A stretch of DNA of 64,000 nucleotides from NCBI GenBank assembly GCA_947568835.1, contig OX387606.1, positions 23,859,111-23,923,110 on the forward strand. Reading direction: 5' to 3'. The stretch comes from Protonemura montana (taxonomy: Eukaryota; Arthropoda; Insecta; Plecoptera; Nemouridae). Positions 1 to 12,083 of this stretch are shown one piece after another. Within the stretch, counting starts at the first letter, position 1. Every line of letters begins with the position of its first letter. The translations under genes and the position numbers were made by a program. The notes below the pieces were generated by a model, which did not search any database, was not told the origin of the DNA, and saw only the letters and a list, made by a program, of their open reading frames with translations.

Positions 1-3000
1 TGTTGTACTTCTCTGCAATCGCGGTCACCGCTTTGTCGCTGATAGCTTGCTAGAAAATTGATGTTGCAACGTTACTCCAAAGGTTTAAACTAACTTTAAT
101 GTATTATCAATCTAAGATGTCGTTGCAAGTCGTTCAACTTACCAACTGGTCACGGTTGGGTACAGGATCGTTGGTATGTCCCAGGGGGTAGATGATCACT
201 TGGGAGTAGCTGTGGAACGAGAGGTACACGTCGATGTTGGGAACGCTCAGCATGTACTCGGACATCGACTTCATCTCGATCTCAGAGAACGGCGCCGACC
301 CTCCGTAGGTCTCGTCGCATGGGTTGGCACTGGCTCCTGGGGCCTCTGCAATATTGGTGGAAGAACTTATCTGTTAGCTAAACGTTGGTGGCGCCGTCAT
401 CAGAAGCGGCTTTCTGCTTTGTTGGTGCACCACACGGTACTTTGTCTTAACAGCAAACACACAGCGTGACATGGAGCTTTCTTTAAGCTATCTCATAACT
501 TTTTAGACAACAGAGTATTTAAGACAATGCATAAAATATGCAATGCTTTGAATAAGATCTCTTACCGCCCCAGAACTCGGTCGGGAAGTTCCTGTTGGCG
601 TCAGTGCCGACGCAGGTGCTGCCTTCGTTCGGTCGTCGGGTTTTGCGCCACATGCGGTTCTGCAATTCAAACAAAACTTGTTCCATAAAAAAAACTCCGC
701 AAATCGCAACTCAATTGGTTCTCTATACAGCACGGATTGTTTCCTACTCACCGTCGTGTGCGTGTACTCGTAGCCGTCGGGGTTGACCGACGGGAAGATG
801 TGCCAGTCGTACGCCTCGGCAATCGCCCTCACCGCGGGGTCAGTGCTGGTCAGCACCTCGTTCAGCATGTACGTCACGTAGGCTGGGGTGATCCACTCGC
901 GTGCGTGGATGCCTACATGAGAAGAACCACACAGGGACTCAACGGTCTTGTATGTTGAGAGCAAGAAATTACAACTCAGAGTGCAGATCGCACAATTCGG
1001 ACTGCAGCTAAATATATAAATGTGTACCCTGTATCGCTGGTGCATTATTTTACTTTTTGTTAATTTTAATATTTTGAAATGTACCTCCTTCGATGAACAC
1101 GGCAGGTTTTCCCGCACCGTACGACACCTTGACTCCCTTGACGTCCCTGCCTTCGTACGACTGGCCAGCAACAATGACGCTCACTTCAGGGAAGGTCTCC
1201 GGCAGAGAGTCCAACCACTCGTGTATCTGCAAGCGTCGAGTATGGTTAACAGCAATATTCTAGACATTGGTTCTTAAGACGTAGGTATAACAATGGGCAA
1301 CTTACGGCGTCCAGTCTGTTGTATTCTGTCCAAGAAATCGCCTTCCCTGCGCTCTGACCGGCGTTGGGATTCTCTTCGTCGACTCGCCTGCGAGCAAACA
1401 ATGAACCCATCTTGTACTGTTCTACCTAATTAAAAGACTCGGGGAATTGACGACAACCGAATCTGTTAGATTAGTTTACTATGCCTATATGGAGGCCAAA
1501 CTGACCTATGGAATAATCTTATGGGGAGGCTCTACAAAAACAAAATGACTGTTCCTCTAACAAAAAAAGAGCACTACGACAAATGGCAAATGTCAGCTCT
1601 GAGTTTTGGGTGAAAGACTCGCGTAGAACCCTTTTTAGAAACTTAAAAGTACTGACGTTAACATGTTGATATATTTTGAATGTAATTATGTATGTGGTTA
1701 ATGACAAGAGATTGGTTAAGTCAAAAATTAATGCCCATCAAACAAGACAAAAATCGCAATATTATCTCGATTTAAATACTGGTTCTACATTTAAAAAAGG
1801 ACCTGCTTTTGCTGCAAGTCTATAATTCACTTCCACCAGAGCTGAAAGAAAATTAGGGTTCAGCATTTAAACAGGGTTTGAAGCGCTACCTTATGAAAAG
1901 CTGTTTTTATAACATAAAAGAATGTCTTGAAAATTCAAAATGACTTTCCTGTATGACATTCTCATGTCACTTATGGAATAAAAATATATTATTATTATTA
2001 TTATTATTATTATTGCCGTGCAATGTTATGAGTCATAGATACGTGCGAATCGTTAAGAGATCAGTGGACCAGGCAAAGAGTGACTCACGTCTGCACGTTC
2101 TCGATGAAAAGTTTGCTGGCAATGTTGCTGTCAGTCATCAGCTGGGTAAAGAAGGCCAGCTGGTGAGGTGGAACCATGACGTCCACCTCGCCGCCCACCG
2201 TCGTCACCTCCTTCCAAAAGTTTAGCTGAAACATTTCAAACAAAAGCATATGTATAGTTGAAATCTTGTTTAAATTGCAAACGCTTGCAATGCGCGGGGT
2301 ATTTTTATTATTATCAACAATATAACCGTCTCAAAAATTGATGCCCAAACGGGGACTCGAACCCCGATCTCCACCTGTCGCGGGTGTTGCTCTAACCCAT
2401 TGAGCTACTTGGACCCCGATCTCCACCTGTCGCGGGTATTGCTCTAACCCATTGAGCTACTTGGACCCCGATCTCCACCTATCGCGGGTGTTGCTCTAAC
2501 CCATTGAGCTACTTGGACCCCGATCTCCACCTGTCGCGGGTGTTGCTCTAACCAATTGCGCTACTTGGACCCCGATCTCCACCTGTCGCGGGTGTTGCTC
2601 TAACCCATTGAGCTACTTGGACCCCGATCTCCACCTGTCGCGGGTGTTGCTCTAACCAATTGAGCTACTTGGACCCCGATCTCCACCTGTCGCGGGTGTT
2701 GCTCTAACCAATTGCGCTACTTGGTCAGATGCTTATATGAGACGATTTTAGTGCATTGTCCCCGTTTGTCCACGTTTAGGCATCTATTTTTGAGACGTTT
2801 TAAGTGTTCATAATAATTTTAATTTAAAAAAAATGTCTTTCTGGCCGAGCTTCCTGGCGAGTCCTGTGTAAGGATCGGCTCGTGATCAAAGGATCTGACT
2901 CCAGGCCGACTGAAAGAGTTCAGGACTCACGCCGTGGGAGCTGTCCTGGAGCGAGCGCAGGACTGCGAGCTGCTCCTCTGAGGTAGGCACCACGGTGTAC

Positions 3001-3086
3001 ACTCGGTAGTTGTCGAAACGTGCCTTCTCGGAGGAAACCAGAGCCATGCAGGCCAGACAGGCCAACAGGACGAAGAGACGAGACAT
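1..3086 (-). CDS. Zinc carboxypeptidase 1 (M14A), 3' end outside window
   Basis: Secreted metallocarboxypeptidase of the digestive A/B type, removing C-terminal residues from peptides. Coding exons, first to last: 2931-3086, 2089-2225, 1306-1387, 1085-1226, 752-912, 566-659, 143-345, 1-49 (continues off the edge); 341 codons visible. The ATG follows an acceptor by one base. Residues 1-19 are a hydrophobic signal peptide, then an activation propeptide begins. Catalytic-domain marks: HAREW at about 175-179 (zinc ligands H and E), WRKTR at 230-234, NRN at 248-250, HSYSQ with the third zinc ligand H302. The catalytic glutamate lies in the missing last exon. Exon lengths 137 and 161 are the same as in the two downstream paralogues, and all phases fit. 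Introns hold a LINE end and a tandem tRNA-like array. The family call is firm; A versus B specificity cannot be read here. Confidence 0.93.
1475..2010 (+). mobile_element. LINE 3' fragment
   Basis: This lies in intron 2 of carboxypeptidase 1, antisense to the gene. The + strand reads, with interruptions, like the C-terminal end of a non-LTR reverse transcriptase: a YGIILWGGS stretch, then a QMANVSS...[12 protein letters not shown]-like region. It ends in a (TTA)n run at about 1989-2013, typical of a LINE 3' tail. The copy is 5'-truncated and carries several stops. The clade (CR1 or Jockey-like) is a guess from this C-terminal pattern. Confidence 0.6.
2259..2800 (-). repeat. tRNA-headed repeat with 7 tandem 52-bp head units
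   Basis: This sits in intron 1 of carboxypeptidase 1. On the minus strand it is a copy of the tRNA-like element seen at eight other places in the window. From 2361 to 2724 the tRNA-like core, which includes the B-box-like GGTTCGAGTCC region only at the first unit, is repeated seven times with a 52-bp period. The CCCCGATCTCC motif starts at about 2362, 2414, 2466, 2518, 2570, 2622 and 2674. Units differ at a few bases, for example CCCATTGAG versus CCAATTGCG. Confidence 0.85.
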
Positions 3087-3239
3087 CCTGGAAGGAGGCA
3101 AATCACCTGCTTGAGATTGTAGCCTACGTTTGGGGAGTTGTTTTAGATGTGATGTAAGGAACATGATAGATAGATAGATTATATTGTCTTAAAAAACCAT
3201 TACATAAGAATCCTGGCGTACAGACATATTCAGAGCTGT

Positions 3240-3830
3240 TTCAATTAGTATAATTGTAATAAAAATAATAATTACAATCGTGCCCGTCAGTACATTTTGT
3301 CTTAAAATCTAAAAGTCTAAGCAATGTCGAGCAATTAGAATTGTAGCCAAAGTTAAAAAGCGGACCAGTGCCAGAGGCTTTTTTGTGAAGTACAAAGTGC
3401 TGTCCCTGTTCTCTCAATAAATCTATGACTGTGCAATTTTTGTGTATAAAAATAAGACTGATTTTATTGTAAATAAGGATGTACATGATCATGACACCAG
3501 ACAGACGCTCAACATTTTTGTAAACGAATATAGAACGTCCAAGTTTGTCAAACAAGTATGTGGAGCGTGCCCAACCATTTTCAATAAATTAGCAATATAA
3601 CGACAATGGACTCGCATCATGACTACTTTACAAACATTGTGTGAATTCTATTATTTTTATTGTTATTATATCTATGCTTTTACATTTAATTGCTGACAAA
3701 CATTGTATTAATGTGATATCTTATTGGTGGATCGCGAATCTCCTACAACATGTATATCAATTTTGTATACCATATGTTATTTTAGAGTTAATAAATTAAT
3801 TAATTAATTAATTAATCTAAAAGAAATTAA
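3240..3830 (+). mobile_element. LINE 3' fragment
   Basis: This lies in the intron that separates the non-coding and first coding exons of carboxypeptidase 1. The + strand reads like a LINE C-terminus: an AIRIVAKVKKRTSARGFF stretch, then DVHDHDTRQ (a pattern common near LINE ends) and CPTIFNKL. It ends in a TTAA-rich simple run near 3790-3815. It is truncated and interrupted, so decayed. Confidence 0.6.
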
Positions 3831-4261
3831 AAATAACACAAACATAACATCTGCAATGGTGCAGGTATCACAATCCATGTAGAAAGAACAAATAAACGAA
3901 TACAATTATTAGAGGCTGTTGGAAAACTCATTTACACTTTAACACGTCTTGTCAATTAACAACATTTTTAATCGGTTTATAAAATCAGATAGAGATGGTG
4001 AATTTTTTATAATTTCTGGAAGCCTATTGAAAATGTCTATGCCTAAGTTGTCTGATGAATTTAGGGATTTATGAGGCTTTTTCCTTAGATTTTCTTAGAT
4101 TTTAGATCAATTATAGTTTATTAATGTCTTTGTTTGGGTCTCTGTAAACGTGGATAGACCTGGCTTATCAGCTCATGAGATAAATGTAAGTGTCCATTGT
4201 TTGTGACGCTGATTCTTGCACCAAGGCGTTCGATTCTAATCTATTTGAATGAAACACTCAC

Positions 4262-4317
4262 CTGATGGTCGATATGTTCTGTGTGCCAATCCGTAGTCCT
4301 CTGCTTTCACTTTTATA
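4262..4317 (-). promoter_or_regulatory. TATA promoter and non-coding exon 1 of carboxypeptidase 1
   Basis: On the minus strand a TATAAAAG box (4310-4317) is followed about 25-30 bases later by a short leader ending in CATCAG|GTGAG, a clean donor with the exon end at 4262. The matching acceptor lies one base before the ATG (exon resumes at 3087). Carboxypeptidase 2 has the same arrangement, which supports the call. Such promoters fit strongly expressed gut enzymes; the tissue is an inference. Confidence 0.7.
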
Positions 4318-4929
4318 CACAAGTTTTATCTTTCCAAGTAGGAGATAATCAACCAGCAAACTTAAATGTGTCACATTTGAGATCAGAATCACAACACTTA
4401 GCTACTTATTGATCATCTAATCGCTGCCAAGTCAATCAAAAACAGATATTTTGTCTTGTAATTGTAATTAAAATGTCGGAGTAAATGATTATTGTAGCAT
4501 ATATTGTGTTCATGTACTCAATTCGGCAGACAAGGCTGACAAAGAAATAACATAGGCAGCCTGATGAGTCGTAAATGTGCCTGAAAGATTCGTCTATAAT
4601 TAAATTGTCACCTGCCGTAAAACAATGGCTTTATGCTTACATAAAAGTTGTTGTTTTAGATTTTAGTACAAACTGGAGTTGTTCAGATTGGGAATAATCA
4701 TGATTGCTAATTGATTGAGTCTTGTGATATTAACTGATTGCATTTATACACTTCTCATACAATAGGTAGTTCAAAAATGCTTTTTGAAATTGAGTCGTTA
4801 CTTTTTCATAGCTCTATGACTGTAGCATCCATTCCTTCCTCCAAAGTACCAAGCAACGAACTCGACTTAGGGTTTCAAAGCGCCATTAGGTTCGGTTTTA
4901 CCACAATTCCAACTCCTAGGTGAAATGTT

Positions 4930-5300
4930 AGTTTAAAATATTGACATGACGACTTCCAATCAAATGCAGTGAAATGCAGATGTTTCTGTGAGCTAGAGAT
5001 CCAACTTACAGTTCAAAATTTTGTTGAAACTGTTGCCATGACGACTTCCAATCACATGCAGTGAAATTCAGATGTTTCTGTGAGCTAGAGATCCAACTTA
5101 CAGTCCAAAATTTTGTTGAAACTGTTGCCATGACGACTTCCAATCACATGCAGTGAAATTCAGATGTCTTTGTGAGCTAGAGATCCAACTTACAGTTCAA
5201 AATTTTGTTGAAACTGTTGCCATGACGACTTCCAATCACATGCAGTGAAATTCAGATGTTTCTGTGAGCTAAAGATCCAACTAAGAGTCGAATATTTTTG
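4930..5300. repeat. Minisatellite, 4 copies of 92 bp
   Basis: The CATGACGACTTCC motif recurs at 4945, 5037, 5129 and 5221, an exact 92-bp spacing. The first copy is the most diverged. The array lies between carboxypeptidases 1 and 2. The rest of 4320-5616 shows no gene; AATAAA on the minus strand at 5579-5584 serves carboxypeptidase 2. Confidence 0.9.
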
Positions 5301-5616
5301 GTAAAACCTGACCTTTGACCTGTTATTATTTTCTTCTTGCTTTTAAAAACTTTCCTTTCCTATTGTCGACGAGGCGGTGCATGTTTTCGTTGAGGTTTGT
5401 TTAAAAAGTGATTGTTTTTCAATTCTCAACGTCAATCAAACATAGCACAGAGCGGGTACAGTAAAAAAAAAAAACACCATCAAGTAGCGAACGTAATCAA
5501 TAATCTCTGGTATCTGTACAAAAGATCGAAAGCACTTGAAGGTAGAATAAAACGCCATGTTTATCGACTCTTTCCCACTTTATTAAGAAACAGCGAATGC
5601 ATGTTTACACGCTTGC

Positions 5617-8600
5617 TTAGGGCAGGGCGTCGGTGAGGATGCTGACGACGGCATCCAAAGTCTCCCGAGCGGTCGGGATGATCTGACTTGCCGGCAGGAC
5701 GAAGCCGTTAGCTCCAGTGTCTCGCAGCTCGAACGTGAAGGCCAAGTCGGTGTTGTAGGTGCCCTTCACCCAGTCCATGCTGCCGCCACTGGCAACGTCT
5801 AAACAACACGCCACTGTCAGTTAGAACACCCACTTGCGATAATCACTGACCACAAAATGGTTGGTTTGAATCTGTTTGATGATGCTATCATTGTGGGACA
5901 TTTTGGTCCGTGGTAATAAACAATAAGTAAGACTTGCATTAAAATGTGTGTGGCGTTTTAACATTATATGACACAAAATGGGTGCCCGCCCTGGAAGTCT
6001 TGAATGAGAAACATTAGAAAATGTTTGGGCATACATTTTTGAGACGGTTATAGTGTTGATAATAATAAAATTCGAAAATTGTATGCGTAACAGGTTTGGG
6101 TCACCCAAGGGAAATGGGCTGCCGCAGGATTAGGTCTTGAAGGTTTAGGACAAAATGGCCGCTGAGTTACCCAACTGTGGCTTTGGGAATACCCGATGTC
6201 TGTGACGCTAGAGTAGAAGAGCGCAGTCTCATGCGTGAAATTATACTTTTTAGTACAAAAAAATAAGTGTAATCAGATTATAAACGGTAGTGGCTAAAGA
6301 TGGCGTATCTGTTTTTAAAAAAACACGATCATTGTCTTAATCATGGGTTTTAACGGGAGATTGTATGAAATGATACAATCGAATAATACTTGGGGTGCAT
6401 GCACTTGCAACCTTGGGGAACTGACCGTTGAGTGTAGGTTCTAGGTAGAGAAACAACGTCAATGTTACAGTCTCTGCGTGAAAGATGGCCGCCAAATGAC
6501 TACCTTACCGACAAAAATGCAGAGTACCGGTACATCACGTTAAGTGGAGCCACTGTCGTATGAATTTTAATTTCGATAACTCGTAGGTTACTCGCTTTTG
6601 AGACTTTTCATGCTCAAAAAATCTCCATCAATGTTTACCTCAACGATTGATATACACGTAACGATATTAAAAAGCGAGTAACCTACGAGAAATATCGAAA
6701 TTAAATTTCATACGACAGTGGCTCCACTTAACGTGACGTTCCGGTACTCTGCATTTTTGTCGGTAAGGTCGGTCATCTTTCACGCAGAGACTGCAACATT
6801 GACGTTGTTTCTCTACCTATAACCTACACTCAACGAAGTGACAGCTATGGACGCGCCTGCCCGCCATCTGGTGGTCAGCGACTGGTACTTACAGAGCAGG
6901 TCGACGATGTTGCCAACTTCGTAGCGAGTGTTGTACTTTTGGGCCAGAGCGGTTGCAGCCTTGGCGCCGACAGCCTCCTGCAAACACACATACACAAAGT
7001 TCCATTAAGTGTTCCATTAAGTGGTCTCAAAATAAAACTCAGTCTCCTGATCCTGGTTTTAAATTCAGTGCTGAAAAGCTAACCTCTAAAATACAAAATG
7101 CATATTGTGCAGTACCGAACGGTTTGGCGTGTTGGAAACACCGGTTCTTGTTAGATCACCGAAGTTAAGCAACACTGCGCTGAGTCAGGTATTGAATGGG
7201 TGACCATCATACACATGACCAGTTCTGTTCGGGAGAGAGGTCGGAGGGATGAAAGTTAAGCAACACTGCGCTGGGTCAGGTATTGGATGTGTGACCATCA
7301 TACACATGACCAGTTCTGTTCGGGAGAGAGGTTGGAGGGATGAAAGTTAGTACAGCAACTTTATTCGCCTTGCTTATCAACCTTTCGACAGCATGGATTT
7401 GTGGAGGAATCCTGCTGTTCGAGTTGTACCGTCCTTCGGAAGGGACGTTAAGCCGGTGGTCCCCTTGGTGCTCTTTGACAGGGGTAGGCTACGTGCCGGC
7501 ACCGGGTTTCCCCTCCTCCCTTCTAGGCTAGGTTAGGTTCATCATCATCCTCATCATCATCCACTCATTCACCGACGCCATTAGACCAGTGCCGCATGGC
7601 AAGATGTCAAAACAGTGCGTCGTTAAACACCACAAATAATAATAGTAATAATATCGTGCAGTATTACGGTTCCTGCATATAACAAAATGACAAATCTGGA
7701 GCAAATATAAACTGATGCAAAGCTTTTCAGCGATTTCCTCATCACCAATTTTCAGAAGTAGCAGGTGCCAAAAGAGAGGCTAAATTCCATCATTTTTCGC
7801 AGTTATTTTCGAATAATTTGAACTTGCAAATGCCGAGAATCAAATAGCAATGCGGCTTATGCAGTGGGAACAAAACGCAGACCCGAACTGGCTTAACCTT
7901 TTCAAATAAGCACCCACAATCCCATCCAACTTGCATTTCACTTGAAGCTTCATATATTATACCGTGCCCTGTCAGCAAAAGGTGAATTTAAGTTTGTACA
8001 GGTGCACTCAAAAATGTTGATGAAACGCATCTGTGGGCGCTTATTTGAAAAGCCATGGTTGAATTTTCCCATAAAGAGAACTCATTTCTGTTAGGTGAAC
8101 TTCATTTCCTTTTCAAGACCCAGTTAGGCAATCTATGCATGGACGTTCATGATCTATGTCAGACCCAGCCAGGCCGAGTCTAGGCAAGCGTTGAGTACCT
8201 CCAAGTTGTCAAGGACCATAATGTTACTCACGTGTTCAGCGAGGTCGGGAATGACGGGCGAGTTGAGACCGTATGGGATCAGAATGTACTGGCTGTAGCT
8301 GTGGAAGGCCAAGTAGACGTTCAACTTGCTTGCGATGGTCGTGATGTACTGGGACAGAGTGCGGGTTTCCACCTCAGAGAAGGCGGATGAGCCGGCGTAC
8401 GTATCAGAGCAAGGAGAGCTGCTAGATCCACCCTCTGCAACAAACCAGACGATCTCGAGTTAGTGTGGGTCAAAGCTATCTGGCTCGTCAAAAGACTGGC
8501 CAAATCAGATCGACATTTTCTCAGATTTATACATAAAAATGATATTTACCAAACCAGTGGAAGCCCCAGTTCCTGTTGGGATCAGCTCCGTAGCAGACTC

Positions 8601-10388
8601 CTCCACTGTTGCTCCTGGTCTTGCGCCAAAGTCGGTCCTGGACAGAGATCACACCTGAGTATCACATATAGCCGAGGCCAGGCAGGTACCAATTGGCAGC
8701 GGTTTGCAGAACTGTACTTACGCTGGTGTGCGTGTACTCGTAGCCGTCGGGGTTGGTTGACGGGAAGACGTACCAGTCGTATGACTCGGCGATCTCCCTC
8801 ACTGCGGGGTCTGTGCTGGTCAGCACCTCGTTCAACATGTATGTCACTGTAGCCGGGGCGATCCACTCGCGCGCGTGGATTCCTGGCGAGTTAAACAAGC
8901 GTTTCTTTGCTTAGCAATGTTTGGTTATGGCTACCGGTGGAACTAAAAGTCCCAGTTTGTGTTTGGTCAGCATCTTCGTCTTCTCCGAGGAGATCTTGGA
9001 CCGTGTGTACAAAGGATAGTGTTTCAAAATCTTTACCTCCTTCGATGAAGACTCCGGGCTTGTTGGAGCCGAAGGACACCTTCACTCCTCGAATCTGGCG
9101 GCCTTCGAAAGAGGTACCTCCCAAAAGAGCCGTCACTTGGCTAGGGAATTGGGCGACGAGGTCATCCAAGAACGCGTAGATCTGGAAGAATTAGAGGCGT
9201 GTTAGAAAACTCCACGAAACTGTTCGAGCTTTAAACGAAATACACATTTCTCTTTGCCATTGCTGCACTTACGTCGGCGAGTCGTCCATAGGAAGTCCAG
9301 TTGAGGGCCTTGCCGGCCTTGCCTCCTTCCGGGTTCTCGTTGTCGATATTCCTGCAAACAAAATGGCACCTTGAATTTTAAAAACATTCCAATTGAAGTC
9401 TTAAATCCAGCATTTCACTGTCACCCTTGCTTACCAGGGCCAAAGATGATTCATGATATTTACAAAGGTTATCTTTTTTATCTTTATTAGTACTTAAACC
9501 ACTGCCAAATCTTTATCAAGGTTTCAGCTTAAGTGGTTTTATTGTTACTTGGGTAAGGTAATGATGGCCTATCGGTTTTGTAGTATCTATAAAATGACCT
9601 ATCAAATATCTGCTTATCAAATAGCCTTTTGGGGGCCTATCAATACGCTAATCGCTAAGAAATACCTCGAGAGTGGGCCTTTGATTAGCTTCGGCTACAG
9701 ATCAACCTTTCGATCAAATCAAAAACAAAATTAGCACTCACTCCTGCACGTTGGCAATGAAGACATTGACTTCAACGCCGATCCTAGCGGCAAGCTGCTG
9801 GAAGTCTGGCTTCTTGTGCGGAGGGACCATGATGTCCACGGCGGCACCAACGCGGCTGGGCTCGCTCCAGAAGTTCACCTGCAGATAATGAGTCCTAGCA
9901 ATAAGTCAGTCGCTTTGCCAGGAACTTGGAAAGGAACGCCGATGACAGCGGGCTCAACCACTTTATCTTGAGGAGTTGTTTCACCACTTGCAGACCGTGT
10001 TGTTGCCCAAAACGTCTTCATGGCAACGAGCGAAGTGTTATTGAAAGAACGCTTTGAAACTTACAGAATGCCTAAAGCAAAATTTGGGATTGCATTTGCT
10101 AAAATCGTGTACACCTGTTTTAAAATGAGTGCAGCGACATTTAGAAGGGGTGATTTGAAACTGCAAATGGGCACAATACTATAGACTTTGTGGTCGGTTT
10201 TAACTTCAAGGATGGGGGAGGTGGGAGAGGTAACTCACCCCATCGGGGTACTCCTGCAGGGCCACGAGCATGTTCAGCTGCTCATGGGTCTGAGGAACCA
10301 CGCGGTACACGGTGTAGTTGTCGAAACGGGCCTTCTCGGCCGAAGCCGCCACCACGAGGCAGACCAATAGAGCGAGCACGCGGACCAT
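5617..10388 (-). CDS. Zinc carboxypeptidase 2 (M14A, A-type pocket)
   Basis: Complete secreted metallocarboxypeptidase of 409 residues. Exons: 10239-10388, 9742-9878, 9273-9351, 9037-9181, 8722-8882, 8550-8637, 8232-8434, 6893-6977, 5617-5798. Signal peptide 1-17, propeptide to roughly 110, then the peptidase domain. Visible catalytic set: HAREW (H173, E176 zinc ligands), WRKTRS 228-233, NRNW 245-248, HSYSQ (H298 third ligand), Y350 before ASGGSMDW, and ELRD with the catalytic E373. The residue matching position 255 of bovine CPA, which sets specificity, aligns with M357. This suggests preference for hydrophobic C-termini rather than Lys/Arg (inference). A longer in-frame start exists upstream but is intronic. 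A poly(A) signal lies at 5579-5584. Introns contain a foldback MITE and a 5S-headed SINE. Confidence 0.96.
6426..6835. mobile_element. Foldback MITE, copy 1
   Basis: Palindromic element with ends CGTTGAGTGTAGG and its reverse complement; the two arms of about 180-190 bp match almost throughout. Flanks AACTGAC (6419-6425) and AAGTGAC (6836-6842) look like a 7-bp target duplication with one mismatch. It lies in intron 8 of carboxypeptidase 2. It has no coding capacity. Confidence 0.85.
7114..7652 (+). mobile_element. 5S-headed SINE with doubled head
   Basis: The head resembles 5S rRNA: GAAGTTAAGCAAC (box A/intermediate region) and TTGGATGGGTGACC-like box C. The head occurs twice with a 91-bp period (GCAACA at 7169 and 7260). 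The body ends in GTCGTTAAACACCAC plus an AATAAT run. Flanks ATTGTGCAGTA and ATCGTGCAGTA look like a target-site duplication. It lies in intron 7 of carboxypeptidase 2. Confidence 0.85.
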
Positions 10389-10853
10389 CCTGAAATAGGC
10401 CAAGCTTCGGTAAACGTTTGGGCGTTAAAAGTGGTGTTCTTAAATCACGGTGGTAAAATTTGAATGTCAACCATTTATATGCCTTCAGCTTATTTACAAG
10501 ACACTCGAATGATAAAACACTGACTAAACCGTTATTCACATGGATCCAATTAAAAGCACAGGCATAAAGGTGACTTGTTTTTGTGAAAATCTGCTTTTTT
10601 TGCATCGGAGCAAATTAATTTTGTACTGGAAAGTGTATTTTTCTTGCCTAAACGTCACAATTTCCGTCCGAAATGCTAGTTGTCAACTGAAATAACGAAC
10701 AGTACTAGTTATGTACACGTTTAGAGCTGCAGAAAATTGGATAAGAAAACGGCGCCTAAGAGCGATAAGGAGTGGCCGACGTTCCAATTCAGTGCTCGAT
10801 CAAAACGTGGCCAGAATTAAAAATCAAAGTGTGACTGAACAAGAGTTTCTTAC

Positions 10854-10898
10854 CTGCACGTCAATAAGTCGGAATGATTCAGTGGTCTTCATTTTATA
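10854..10898 (-). promoter_or_regulatory. TATA promoter and non-coding exon 1 of carboxypeptidase 2
   Basis: Minus-strand TATAAAAT (10891-10898) precedes a short leader ending GTGCAG|GTAAG, exon end 10854. The next acceptor leaves one base before the ATG (exon starts 10389). This is the same design as carboxypeptidase 1. Confidence 0.7.
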
Positions 10899-11388
10899 GG
10901 AAAAATCACGTCGACTTCGATGCCAATCGCAAACATGTGAACCACTCGAATCTACTGTCAAAGATAACGAGTATTGTCAGAAAAAAAAATTGATTGACAC
11001 AAAGAAAACATGGTTATGCAAGAAGCCTTCGTGCTTTTGGTTATCGGTGATGTGTATATCAGTACAATGCTATCTCGGTACAAATCTTGGAATTCCCAAC
11101 AAACGTTCGGATAGACTTTTTTTGTAATTTGATACTGTTTTGTGTAGGTACTCGACGATTGGAATATTTCCTATACACTTTCTTTGAACGTCTGGCTGGA
11201 TTTTTCTGATGCATTGTCGAGTTCATTATGGAGCGATTGATTTGATAAATTAAAAACTATCCTCTAGAATCTAGACTATATCGAGTAGACATCTGGTAGG
11301 GTTGATCCGTCCAGTTTCTTGTACTTTGAGCTTTTATGCGTCAAATAATTCTTATTACTTATCAATAGAAAACGTATTTTGTTTTCTA

Positions 11389-11916
11389 TTATTATTATTT
11401 GTGGTGTTTAACGACGCACTGTTTTGACATCTGGCCATGCGGCACTGGTCTAATGGTGTCCGTGAATGAGTGGATGATGATGAGGATGATGATGAACCTA
11501 ACCTAGTCTAGAAGGTAGGAGGGGAAACCCGGCGCCGGCACGTAGCCTTCTTCAGTCGAAGACCAAGGGGACCACCGGCTTAACGTCCCTTCCGAAGGAC
11601 GGTACAACGCGAACAACAGGATTCCTCCACAAATCCATGCTGTCGAGAGGTTGATAAGCAAGGCGAGTGAAGTTGCTGTACTAACTTTCATCCGTCCAGC
11701 CTCTCTCCCGAACAGAACTGGTCATGTGTATGATGGTCACCCATTCAATACCTGACCCAGCACAGTGTTGCTTAACTTTCATCCCTCCAACCTCTCTCCC
11801 GAACAGAACTGGTCATGTGTATAATGGTCATCCATTCAATATCTGACTCAGCGCAGTGTTGCTTAACTTCGGTGATCTAACGAGAACCGGTGTTTCCAAC
11901 ACAACAAACCGTTCGG
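11389..11916 (-). mobile_element. 5S-headed SINE with doubled head
   Basis: Same family as 7114-7652, inverted, in the spacer between carboxypeptidases 2 and 3. The head is again doubled. Flanks TTTTGTTTTCTA and TTTTATTTTCTA give a near-perfect target duplication. The rest of 10900-12083 shows no gene apart from the poly(A) signal of carboxypeptidase 3. Confidence 0.85.
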
Positions 11917-12083
11917 TTTTATTTTCTAGCTTCTTTCAATCAGTCCATTCTTTTCCACACAACAAAAACACGCCTTCAAGCGCACACAATGTATTTTACT
12001 ATTGAAACAATCATTTATTTTGTAGTAGCTACATCATGACTTTATTCAGTTCAGTGGTAAGGAATATCTCTGAGCGTTCTCTG

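Noticed and set aside
2361-2724. CRISPR-like array
   Set aside because: The whole 52-bp unit repeats with no unique spacers, and the host is a eukaryote.
7114-7300. 5S rRNA gene
   Set aside because: Only the internal-promoter half resembles 5S, it is repeated, and it continues into a SINE body with a target duplication.
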